Part shown: positions 44,300 to 54,515 of the stretch, piece by piece
Position numbering within the stretch: the stretch's first letter is position 1
How the letters are laid out: the number at the start of each line of letters is the position of its first letter
NCBI GenBank assembly: GCA_036784855.1
Contig: JAZDSV010000002.1
Location: forward strand, 617,501-675,000
Source: Aphelidium insulamus
Taxonomy: Eukaryota; Aphelidiomycota; Aphelidea; Aphelidiaceae
Length of the DNA stretch: 57,500 nt
Direction of reading: 5' to 3'
Position numbers and translations under genes: made by a program
The notes under the pieces: model-generated
The model's database searches: none
Told to the model about the DNA's origin: nothing
Seen by the model: only the letters and a program-made list of their open reading frames with translations

Positions 44300-47200
44300 T
44301 CACTTTATTGAACCTGGTTCGTCAGTGTCGGGCACGGGCGGCTTGGCCGGATACACTTGATCAATGATAAAGTCCACCGCCGTGTCATCTTGCACGGTGC
44401 CGGCCACATTTGACGACGACACCACGCGGGACCGTGCAAATGGCGGATCTGTCGCCGCCGCAGCGCCCGAGGAAGGCCCGTCATCTTCGTCGTCCTCAAA
44501 GTCAAAAAAGTTTTTGCCCGACGTGGAGAGTAACAGTGATTTCTTTGCTGCTTGGCTCGGCTCGGCACTAGACGGTATATCATCCGCATCATCCGTGCCG
44601 GATGTTGCCACGGGCTTGAACAGTACGGACGACAGAGTGGTGGTGGAGTTGTTGCGCGGCAGCGACGCCGTCGAACTGGTTGGTTCAGCACCAAGCATTC
44701 CACGGCGATCAGATGCTAGTTCGGCGCCGTGTGCGTGCTGCTCTATGCGTTTGCCATCATCGGCCTTACCGGCGTCTCCGGCATCTGGAATGTGGACATA
44801 GAGCGAGGAGGATGAGGCCGACGCTAGCATTGCTATGGGAGCAGGATGATCCGAAAGTGGCTTTGGCATTCTCTCGCCAACTACTTCGGAACTGGTCTGG
44901 TCCGCTATCTGCAGATGAGAACTTGCGCCATTGTTACCCGCCAAAGTAGGAGTATCTCCGTGCTTGGAGTCTCGTGGTTCAATTGCTGCTTCACTAGTGC
45001 TAGATGCCACATCTTTGATTTGTCGTGCCGAATTATCTGGACCGCCGACCGGGGCGCTATTGTTGCCGGTACGATCTTGAAACTTCTGGAATAATTTGGA
45101 TCCAAAAAATGAGCTACTTTTCTTTGCGGGCGTGGATGCCGTTGAACCAACATTCGCAGCTTCATTAAGTGGCTTGATGGAGTGGACACTAGGTTGTTTG
45201 TCCACAGCCTCGGCCGAACCCTTGGGCATGCGGATATTCAATGATAGACCGCGAATGAAACCCGAGGCAACGTTTTCGCCGGACGGAATGGCCTCGCGGT
45301 CTGTGGATGCGGACTGAGACGACAGATACACAGATAATTCCTTGGCCGGAGCTCCTGCCAGCGAGTTGTTGTAAATATCACTATGGACAGGTTAAGAAAT
45401 AGAGCGATCAGCCACGCAATGCACGTACGATTCTTGGAAAGCATTCTCTTCGCCCTTGAATGTTTGGATCAATCTATCAACCCACGCAGACGCGGCGGCA
45501 TGCGCCTCCAGCGGGTTGAAGGAGCTCTCTGTGGGGGAAAATACGAAATTTTCCAGTGGCGGCACATCGTCAGCCACCGATTTGGGATCTGATTTTTTCT
45601 GCCCTAAGAAAAGAGGGTTATTGTATCTAATGTCATTAATATTAAAAGTGTTCCATACCAGCAAGATCGAGAGAGATGATCTCCTTCTTGATCAGGTTCA
45701 ACGTCGGCAAAACACATTGCAAAACAACGCTGTCTGACAAGAACGTCCGGCTCAGCACTTGAAAGACTTGCAGGGCGACGACAAGCACCTTGAGTCTCGA
45801 CTCATACTCCTCCATCTCGCGCGGTTTTCTACATCGCAATTCCACCGTTGCCCAGCGCAACAAGGACGGTATGATGAAAGAAGCTCGAAATGCCTCCTCC
45901 ACCGATGACAAAGTTTGAGTGTACATCTTCAGTAAATCATATTTGATGGCGGGCAGCGGATCGTCGATGAATGCTGACAGCTGAATTTCGATGCGGTCCA
46001 ACACTTCCTTGGACATTCCGTGCTGCTGTAGAATGGCACCAAACGCTCCAATTGTGGAAAGCCTTACGGCGCGATCCATATCGTTTGCCAAAAGCAGTAA
46101 GCTGGGTAATATCCGCTTGATCACCGAAGCAGCAGGCAGTGAGTAGATGTAGATGGAAAACAGCGAGCACAACTGAGCGCGAACGATTCCCTCGGGGTGC
46201 TGCACCAAATCAACCAAGCTCTGCAGTACCGGCTCTGCAAGAATTTTCTGCGACTGCAGCAGAAATATTATCGAAAGCTTGAGGACGTCAAGATCGGGGT
46301 AGATGGCGTATTGTTTGTTTTGCGCGCACATATTCAGAATTACATCTTGGATGTACTGCGCGACCGTTTGAGGGGCGCCAGGATATGCATTGACCATAAG
46401 GTTGACATAATAAGGAATGAGTCTCAAGCGGCACGCAAGGTCTATAAAGTATTAGCAAGTCACAGTGTAGCAACAAGCTAACCTTGCATTGACAACAATT
46501 TGGGGCTTGCACTTTGTTCCTCATCATCCACCAACGCGCAAATATCAAATTTCGGCAGATAATATCTTGCAACAATGACTTGACCAAACAAGCAGGTAAA
46601 ATGACGTTGAACCTCGAGCAAAGCGGAAACAATGGGTCGATTGATGGGATCCGTTGTTTTGATCAGCGATATAAAGCGCTCCAGCCTACCCAGTTAACAG
46701 GGTGGCCATTTCAGTAGCAATCGCTTACCAGATTTCCATAACGTATTTCCATTCCGGCCAATCTGTCGATTTATCATCGTTCGATTCTTCCACCCAATTT
46801 AGTACCGCTTTTAACTTGGTAGCCAACGTGGAAGGATCGGTGAACAAATCCAAACCTCCGATTTCGTCAAATACTGCACAGGTCTGGGAAAGGATTGCCT
46901 CGAGTGGCCCGGAAATTGATGCGGGATGTAAACTGGTCTTGCATAAACATAACAAGTAGAGGTGGTACAGTCCGACGTTAACTGCTTTCAGCCAGCAATT
47001 TAACTCTGCGACATCATGCTGTGGTAGCATGTTCATGGAATCCATGGCGGTCACAGTGAAGGTTGTTTTTGACTTGACTAGATTCAAACTTGATTCCATG
47101 AGAGAGTCCATAAAGTCAAACAGAGCTGTACTGGTTCCACTCTCTTGGCACCGCCGCAACGAATCAAAGAACACCGGAAGCAGCACCTGACAGCACAATT

Positions 47201-49790
47201 TTGCCACATCGGCACTGGAGTCCTTGATCAGTCGGAAGATTATGGTACGGATCTGCATGCGTAAATTATGCGCAATTAATGGCTATGTGCGTACATCTTG
47301 CAAAGTTTTTAACACATAAATGGCCGCTTGTGCGACTTGAAGGTTGCTCAAGGCCGTAGCAAGATTTTTGCAAACGCTCAATCGAACTCCGGAGTGCAAA
47401 TCAATGGATAGTTTTGCGAAACAGTCAAATATCTCAGTCATTAGGCCTGATCGATCCTGCAACAGCTTCTCTCGTTAAATTATCAAATTCAAGAACATCA
47501 TTAATATACCTCGGAATGTCCGATTATCAAGCTGCACAGATCGGCCAGTAATATTTTTCGCTCAGGGAACTTGCTCTCTGCCAACTCTACGCAGGCAGTC
47601 CATACAGAACCAACCGAATCGAAATTTAATTTGTCGGCATCACTTGCGCTTTGAGATATAATAATGGAACAGCCGTCAATAAGTAGGCGTCGCTGCTTCT
47701 CGTCGGGCTTCTTTATCAAATTGAGAAGCGAGCTGATTAACTGCGTTCTAACGGCAATGTCGGGATGGTTGACTGCCGCGGTCACAATCAGCGGTAATAG
47801 TTCCTTGATAAAGTTAAAGCCAAATATACTGCATTTTTGCGCTTGCCTCGCGTCGATTGAGAACGACGGTGGGAATAATCCGTGGAAGTATGAGGCCTAG
47901 TGCATGGATCGTTGAATGTGTCGTGGCGTCCTTGAGAAGCAGCGCAAGCTCGGACGTTTCATCGGCGGAAGCAACGGAATGCAAAAGTGTTGGCATACGA
48001 CTCATGAGCCGTTGCACCGGAAATAAGCCACCACTTGTTCGACGAGGGGGCAGAAGATGCTGCGGGTGTAAGTATTAATCGAAAGCAAAATGAAAGGAAC
48101 ATTACCGGCAATTGACCAGTTGGTTTTGATGATGCATTATCCACAGGCGAAGAAGGCTTCAATACTTCCTTTGGTGGCCGAGTCGACGAATTTTGCACCA
48201 ATGAGGCGCCATTAAAATTGTTTCCAAGCGAATTGTCGAGTTCATTGCTAACTAGCTCCGCCATTCGATCAATGCTAACTTGGGATGACGAGACTTCAAG
48301 GGGAGCTGAATGACGCCCAGAACGTACGCAGCTTTCCACCTGTTGAGCAACAACATTTGAATCGATCAGCGACGGCCTTGTCTCGGCACATTTGTAATGT
48401 CGGTACAAGATCAGTAGACCCGGTGGCGGCGTCACAACTTTATCCGACACTCCCAGCACATCTTCCCAGTCCTCAAGGTCCTGATCGTCATTTTCATCAC
48501 CAAAAGTTAGTGCAGTCATCTTGTAGCCATGCGTCTGCAAATAATCGTGTACTCTACGGCTCATTGAATAAGAATATTTTTGAAACTGAGATCAACACAT
48601 ACAAAAAATTTAGGACACGCAATTCTTGTGGGCTCGCTTGTCCAGCGGAAAGCAGGGTGGAAATATTGCCATTCAGCCGTCTGTCTGAATTTGAGACAAC
48701 GGACGAAGGCCTGGTGAGATTGATTTGACTGCCGCAGTCCGCCGCTACACTACGCGAAAGAACAGTCCCTTCCTGTGACAGTACATCGAATTCGGTGCCG
48801 AGACGTGACGCGTATACTCTAGCCTTGGGCACTGCTCGTCCACCATGCGATGACGCGATCACCGTATCGGTATCATCAGCAGAGTCTGCAACATAATGAA
48901 ATCAAATCAGAGTCAACAAAATAACAAGATATACTTCTCATGAGATTGCCCAGGCGAGTTCGTAACTTTTCCACGGACTCTTTTGTCTGCCGCAACTCAT
49001 ACTCCAGAACTATATGTACCGCAGAAAATATTATAGTTAACAGTGTAATGTAGCAAAACATACCGGCAATGTACTCGTCCTTTTCACGCGCAATGTCCCC
49101 CTGCTCCGACGCCGATACCGCAGACCGCCCCTCCTCGAATGTTGATATAGTGTCACTGGCATTGAACGCGGTTTCCACTTGCTGACCGCGCACTACATAA
49201 AACCATCATACTCTCTGTTGGCATGGTGTATACATACGTAGCATGTTGGCAGCAGGACCGGCGGCATAGCGCCCTCTGCCCTCAAAGTTCTTGTGGTTGG
49301 CAAAGTATTCTCGCAGTTCACGCACATCCACCCCATCCTCGCTCAGTTCCGCAAACAGCTCCAAGGCCGTCAACAAGTACTCCTTGGTGAGCAGATAGTG
49401 AACGATGGCCTTGATACTGGGCGGTTCCGCTGTGGCAGAGGGCAGCTTGTGCTGCAGACCCGATGACACTGGAGTGACTGTGCGCGTCGTTTGCAGCGGC
49501 TGCAGCGGCTGCTTGACAGCATCCATTGCCCGCATGACGGGATGTTCTATGCCCAGCTTGTCCTGGTCAATGTCGAGCCTGTCGGTATCGTCAGCCGAGT
49601 ATTCTGGGTGGCGTGGAGGGTCTATCCGAGATTCCAGAGAGTTGGTGGCGGTACGACTGACGCCTAGAGCATCGTACACCTCCGAAACACCACCACCAGG
49701 CCGGGCCTCCGGTGGTTGATGCAGTGTCGGTGCAGTGTCCATGGCCGAGGCGGATGGAGGCCGTGCTGTTGGCGGCTCGGCGCTGCTCAT
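44300..49790 (-). CDS. RELCH: RELCH (LisH, coiled-coil and HEAT-repeat protein)
   Basis: Large multi-exon gene. The N-terminal LisH-like segment SIKAIVHYLLTKEYLLTALE...ELREYFANHKNFEG matches human RELCH. A coiled coil (LEYELRQTKESVEKLRTRLG) and a second helix, RVLNFL|VHDYLQTHGYK with FGDENDDQDLEDWEDVLG (human FSDENDDQDFELWDDVG), follow. HEAT repeats run to about 45650 (KFPERKILLADLC; FRASFIIPSLLRWATVEL). The C-terminal tail from 45600 to 44300 (about 400 residues, Ser/Asp-rich) is longer than in human. Intron 47804-47846 begins GCAAGC (GC-AG) inside the conserved NRRE|ELLPLI. Human RELCH links recycling endosomes to the Golgi for cholesterol transport. An upstream in-frame ATG at 49829 is possible. 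Confidence 0.88.
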
Positions 49791-50031
49791 CTGTGTTACC
49801 GTACTGTTCCGCGGCGTTCTTGGCAACAACTTTTGTGTCTCTGTGTGTTATCTTGTGGGCGGCGCAGCAATGAAGCAAGCCTTGTACTACTTTTACTGGT
49901 TGTTATTAAACACTGCATATGTATGTACATTGTACACGGTATATGTACATATTTCACGTGTAGAGCTCTCCGTCTATTAACAGTTACCAATAGTTACTTG
50001 GATGCGCAAGAGTAAACGGTGACAAAATGTA

Positions 50032-50670
50032 TTACAAGATAACTTCGGGGTCCAGGCCGTCCGATATCATGGACTGCCGCAGCTGTGCCACCGGAGCGCC
50101 CAGTTTGAGTAGACGCACATATTTCGCGTATGCCGGGTCTAGTACTTTCTCGGGAGCGGGTTGCTCTGCATCAGTTGTGCTTTCCGGTGTGGGCATTATA
50201 TCGGCAGCGGTGGTGCCAGTTACAGCAGGAGTTGAGCTGAGCACTGCATTCGTCGTACTGTCTTGCCGACTCTCCCCTGAGACCGCAGCTTGAGACCCCG
50301 CTATTTGTGAAGATAATCCGGCGATTACCCCCTCCACCTTGGCAAGCCTGCTCTCGGCCTCTAGCGTGGAGGAGCTTATAGCAGCCGCGCTTCGTTGCAG
50401 CCCCACTCGACGAGTCGCGGCAAATGCCTGGTCACTCCACACTGCCGCATTGGAGTCGGCGGTTGTTGGCAGCGATAACCCAGCCGTCTTGTCTTCCAGC
50501 AGGGCGACCAGGGTTTCCAGCCGTGCAAGCCTCCTGTCAGTATCCAGCATAGTGGCAGCAGCCGCATTAGCATCTCGCTGCAGACCGACTCGGCGAGACA
50601 CCGCATACGCATTGTACACCGGGAACGAGTCGTCCACCGACAGCCCGGCCGTTCCTGCGTATTCGCTCAT
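50032..50670 (-). CDS. WASH complex subunit 3 (CCDC53)-like, with internal duplication
   Basis: Single exon, 212 residues. The C-terminus DPAYAKYVRLLKLGAPVAQL...MISDGLDPEVIL matches the WASHC3 end (DPRYARYLKMVQVGVPV...KMISEGLDPDLL). The N-terminal half contains two copies of a helical unit: TAGLSV...AVSRRVGLQRDANAAAATML with RRLARLETLVALLE, then TAGLSL...AATRRVGLQRSAAAISSSTL with SRLAKVEGVIAGLS. WASHC3 normally has one such coiled-coil stretch. WASH activates Arp2/3 on endosomes. Divergent with the LEA2-like gene, 155 bp apart. Confidence 0.75.
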   Translation of the reverse strand: MSEYAGTAGLSVDDSFPVYNAYAVSRRVGLQRDANAAAATMLDTDRRLARLETLVALLEDKTAGLSLPTTADSNAAVWSDQAFAATRRVGLQRSAAAISSSTLEAESRLAKVEGVIAGLSSQIAGSQAAVSGESRQDSTTNAVLSSTPAVTGTTAADIMPTPESTTDAEQPAPEKVLDPAYAKYVRLLKLGAPVAQLRQSMISDGLDPEVIL

Positions 50671-50825
50671 TGCATTGAAAGAACCTCTTAATTACGCAAT
50701 AATAAAACGGACCAATCAGCGCGCTCGACGATCGGTCACAGTCGGCGGTGTTCGGTGTAACAACTTGCGTAGTTCTTTCACATTCCTGCTGCATACAGTT
50801 ACTGCATCTAGATAGATAATCAGTC
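50671..50825. promoter_or_regulatory. Divergent promoter with CCAAT box
   Basis: 155 bp between WASHC3-like and LEA2-like starts. CCAATCAGCGCG at 50712-50723 lies about 110 bp before the plus-strand start and about 40 bp before the minus-strand start. Confidence 0.5.
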
Positions 50826-51567
50826 ATGACGGAAGCGGTGGCTGGCGATGTGGAGCCCGTGAGCAAGATGAAGCGGCCAATGTCCAAGAAGCGTATTGTG
50901 TGCTGCTCGCTGTGCGGATTGCTAGTCCTCTTGATCATTGGCGTGGCCATTGCTGCCAGCATTCTCGCTGCCACCTTCAAGAAGCCAAACGTGAAAGTTG
51001 GTACGTACTAGATATTGCTTGTCATTGACAATTATGTATTGTAACATTCGTGTAGGCTCGCTGAGACCAGCACCAGACAGCACAAACAATTTCAGCAACG
51101 GCGAGCTGAGTGCCAAGTGGCTTCTGGACGTGTCCATCACAAACGACAACTCGTTCGACATTTTCGTGTCCAGCTGCGACGTCGACCTGATGCTAACGCA
51201 AGTGGACCCCAGCACAAAGATCGCGCACGGCAATCTGGTAGACCAGAATGTGGCCGGTGGCGGAGCGCTGACCACGCTTCTACTGCCACTCAGTTTGGAC
51301 CTAAAGACAACCACCCCGTCGGAACAGTCGGCCATCAACAGCATCTATTCGCGGTGTACGGCCGGCCCGGGTTCCAAACTAAACACGTCATACGTGGTGA
51401 ATCTGCGTGTCAAGGTGTTTGGCATTGGGCCGATAACTGTACCCACGGTGACGGTGAAGCAGGATACGCCGTGTCCCGATCTGCCAGCACAGGCGGCAGC
51501 CGTGCCACAAGCACTAACAGCCGCCAGTCCGGCCGATATGCTTGCTACTCTCGGCCGCCTGGCATAG
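50826..51567 (+). CDS. Single-pass membrane protein with LEA2-like domain
   Basis: Short cytosolic N-terminus with KMKRPMSKKR, one transmembrane segment (CCSLCGLLVLLIIGVAIAAS), then a beta-rich extracytoplasmic domain (LLDVSITNDNSFDIFVSSCD, TSYVVNLRVKVFGIGPITV) like LEA14/WHy or NDR1-type proteins, where SITN-N is the usual first strand. One intron, 51001-51055 (donor GTACGT). About 228 residues ending in an Ala-rich tail. Fungal relatives (Tag1/YLR173W type) are vacuolar; location here is not known. Confidence 0.65.
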
Positions 51568-51679
51568 ATTGTTGTCCATTCACTTTGTTCTGTCTTTGGT
51601 AGTAACTGGCGGTAGTATACTTGTCACACGCAGTACATTGCCACAGCATAATACAGCTGAACTATATAGTCTATAAAAA

Positions 51680-54358
51680 TCATCGCCTGGCACGCGGCAT
51701 CAACACCATGAAATCCCGTACAAATTGCCGCAGTCGATCTGAAGAGCCTTCCCAGCGTTCCAGCCGCACCAGCTCACGTTCCAGCGCACCACCTTTACGG
51801 ATAGGTGCGGCACGCGGGTCTACCTTCTTGTTCAGTGCTCGAGCTGCTGCGCAAACCCACTGCACCACAGCCAGGCCGTCGCTGTCTGTTTCATATTGGA
51901 GTACGTCGTCACCAGCCGCCAAGTCATCGGCGTCATCATTGGCATTGTGCTTGGAGTATCGGGGATTGTAGCGTAGGAGACCTTGAAGCGCGAGTGTCAG
52001 CGACCATTCATCTGGTGTCACATGCAGCGTGCGCATGTCGTCCAGAGTCTGCTCCACTTTTGCGGGGAGCCTGGCGCGGGCAAATAGTGCCAGCAGCGTG
52101 TTGAATGTGATGATGTCGGCCGCTGCTCGCGGGTTGGCCGTCTCGTACTGTGAAGTGGTATCACCGTCGCTGTCCATCCTCAGCATATGATTCTCGCCAA
52201 ACAGTTGCCGAGGCGAGGTCGAGTGAGATGAGGAGCTGCTGGACGCATGACTGTGCTGCAGTGCCGACCTGGTCGAGATGAGCGCCGGTCGCAGATAAGT
52301 CCAGAGGTCCGCGGCGCGCTCCGGCACTCCAGCGTGAATAGCCAAATGCACAAGAGTATTTAGCGTCTTGGCATTGGGCGGCACACGGCGCTCCTGCATG
52401 GCGGTGTAGTGGGCACAGGCGCGGCCGTACGCCTCCCGAATGTTGTCCATCACGCTTGCATTGGCGCGAACTATCTGTGCCGCAGTCGGTGCCGCCGGGT
52501 CATACGAGCGGAGCAGGTGCGACGCGGCTCTGCCTCTGACAATGTCTGCGTAGTGTGAGTTTCGCGGATGGATGCCGACCCGCGTGGCCCACGCCACCAT
52601 CAGCGAGTTGTAGGTGAGCGTGGTGGGCGTACAGGGCTGCTGAAGCATGCGTGCGTACAGCTGCTCCACTTTGTCGGCACGGCCGTTCTTTGCATGGTTC
52701 CAGAGCAGCACGTTCCAGTTCTCGGGTTCCATGGCAATGCCCTGTCGTCGCATGTCCTCCACCAGGTCCATCACGCCCACGCGCACAGTGGTGTCCGAGT
52801 GATGCAGCCGCCTGGCCAGCGCTCCATCCGACACCAGCTGCATCACGGAGCCGTAGGTGAAGGCATTCGGCGGTGCCACGTCTGCCTCCTGCTTCATGCG
52901 GCCAAGCAGTTGCAGCGCCGACCGTATGTCGCCCACACGGCAGTAAGTGTCCACCGCCAGGTTGTAGAATGGTGTCAGCGGGCCGCCAAGCCGCCGCTTC
53001 AACTGTTGGCCGCCCCGGTGTTGTTGTTGTTGCTGCTGCTGTGGCAGGAGGCGACCATCACTGTGCATCCTGCGCGCCACGTCCAGCCAGAACAGAGAGC
53101 CGTCCACGTCGGCGCGTCGGTTGTAGTGCCGCATGAATGCCCGCAGCGCCTTGCCGGCGTCTAGTTCGCTGTCAGCGGTACTGTCATTGTGGGCGCCATC
53201 TCGGCCAGTGAGTGCGGCCACGGCAATATTGGTGGCCCGCACGACCATTGGGCAGGTGGATGTGCCGTCCAGTGTAGTGTTCGGCACGGTGGATGCCGCA
53301 GCCGCAGCATCGAGACAGCACTGGATGACGGCGTGGTTGAGGCGGCGCATTTGCTTCGCGCCACCACTTAGCCACCGCTTCTCGCCAGCCAGTCGCAGCA
53401 GCTCGCACGCTGTCTCGGCCTGGCCGTGCAGACACGCCGACAGTATGAGCGAGCCGGCAATGTCAGACACCAGCACCGTGGCTTGACCGCCTGGCTGTTG
53501 CTTCTGTGACGCGGCGAGCCACGCGGGCGGACGTGACAGCTGCTGCTCGGCCAGCTGAAGCAGCTCCGCGGTGGGCCGCCTGTACGCCACCAGGGCCGAC
53601 ATGATGTGGCGGTAGTCGCGTCCCAACAATTTGGTCATCAGCTCCAGATGTTGATCACTATGATGGGCATCATCGAAGTGGTGGTGGTGGTAGTGCCGCT
53701 GCAGGTGAATAAACAGCGCGGTAAAGTGCGACAGCTCCGGCATAAAAGAAGTGGTCGTAGGAATGGAGGTGGCAGTGGCGTCAGTGGCGGTAGGAGGCAA
53801 AGTACTTGGAGTAGGAGTGGGAGTAGAAGTGGGAGTAGAAGCATTGCCAGTATCCACGCCAAGATCCGGCAATGTGAAAGCGGGTCGCCTTTTGGCTTCG
53901 CGGACATGCCGCAAGAGTAGTGCAGACATATCGGCCAGTACTTCCGAGCATTGCTGCCATTGCGCCAGACGTTCAGCCGCGGTATGCGTGCCCGTGGGCA
54001 AAGTGTCCACTGCTTGCCGCCATCGAACTTGCAAATCTACTATTGACGGCGGCGGTGGTAATAACTGTAATGCGTTAGACGCGATGGTAGAGACATATAG
54101 CACATATAGCAATACCTCATTGCCAGTGGATATCGATGCGCTTATCGCGTTCTTATCGGCAATGGATGTCACTGCCGCCTGAGCTGTGGGTTGCGGTGAT
54201 ATCGCCGCCGAGGAATAATGTGCCCAGCGCTGGCGCATGGACACGCCTGCAAATGGTTGAGTTTGTACAGCGAGGCGTCTAATTGTGCAGCGACACGCTC
54301 TGGTAGAGTTGTGGTTGCGCAGCGCCGCCAATATCGGCCGCCGCGTTGCCGAGAGCAT
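51680..54358 (-). CDS. Pentatricopeptide repeat protein, probably mitochondrial
   Basis: Single exon, 892 residues. The Arg-rich N-terminus MLSATRRPILAALRNHNSTR looks like a mitochondrial presequence. PPR motifs include PFYNLAVDTYCRVGDIRSAL, NWNVLLWNHAKNGRADKVEQ, TLTYNSLMVAWATR, KTLNTLVHLAIHAGVPERAA and DIITFNTLLALFARARLPAK (five or more 35-residue repeats). A Thr/Pro repeat (TSTPTPTPST) and a poly-Gln run (QQQQQQQHRGGQQ) are low-complexity inserts. Predicted RNA-binding factor for an organellar transcript; the target cannot be told. Start 54358 is 78 bp from the MULE target-site duplication. Confidence 0.85.
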   Translation of the reverse strand: MLSATRRPILAALRNHNSTRACRCTIRRLAVQTQPFAGVSMRQRWAHYSSAAISPQPTAQAAVTSIADKNAISASISTGNEVLLYVLYVSTIASNALQLLPPPPSIVDLQVRWRQAVDTLPTGTHTAAERLAQWQQCSEVLADMSALLLRHVREAKRRPAFTLPDLGVDTGNASTPTSTPTPTPSTLPPTATDATATSIPTTTSFMPELSHFTALFIHLQRHYHHHHFDDAHHSDQHLELMTKLLGRDYRHIMSALVAYRRPTAELLQLAEQQLSRPPAWLAASQKQQPGGQATVLVSDIAGSLILSACLHGQAETACELLRLAGEKRWLSGGAKQMRRLNHAVIQCCLDAAAAASTVPNTTLDGTSTCPMVVRATNIAVAALTGRDGAHNDSTADSELDAGKALRAFMRHYNRRADVDGSLFWLDVARRMHSDGRLLPQQQQQQQHRGGQQLKRRLGGPLTPFYNLAVDTYCRVGDIRSALQLLGRMKQEADVAPPNAFTYGSVMQLVSDGALARRLHHSDTTVRVGVMDLVEDMRRQGIAMEPENWNVLLWNHAKNGRADKVEQLYARMLQQPCTPTTLTYNSLMVAWATRVGIHPRNSHYADIVRGRAASHLLRSYDPAAPTAAQIVRANASVMDNIREAYGRACAHYTAMQERRVPPNAKTLNTLVHLAIHAGVPERAADLWTYLRPALISTRSALQHSHASSSSSSHSTSPRQLFGENHMLRMDSDGDTTSQYETANPRAAADIITFNTLLALFARARLPAKVEQTLDDMRTLHVTPDEWSLTLALQGLLRYNPRYSKHNANDDADDLAAGDDVLQYETDSDGLAVVQWVCAAARALNKKVDPRAAPIRKGGALERELVRLERWEGSSDRLRQFVRDFMVLMPRARR

Positions 54359-54445
54359 TAGCGCGTTTGTGCGCCGTGATTTTGTTTTCGTGCTGGCCCT
54401 TTTTAATACGCGCCGATAATATATGTTCTCTATCAGTCCTTAAAG

Positions 54446-54515
54446 GGGAATTACAATCACAGCCCCCCGGGGGTTGCCAGGCACCTCCGGCCCCCCATTA
54501 ATTAAGTGGACTTAG
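54446..54515 (+). repeat. MULE left terminal inverted repeat
   Basis: Inverted match to 56956-57025; the outer 37 bp are identical and the inner part shares CCCCCCAT and TTAAGTGGACTTAG. It contains a CCCCCCGGGGG core that is itself palindromic. Confidence 0.95.
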
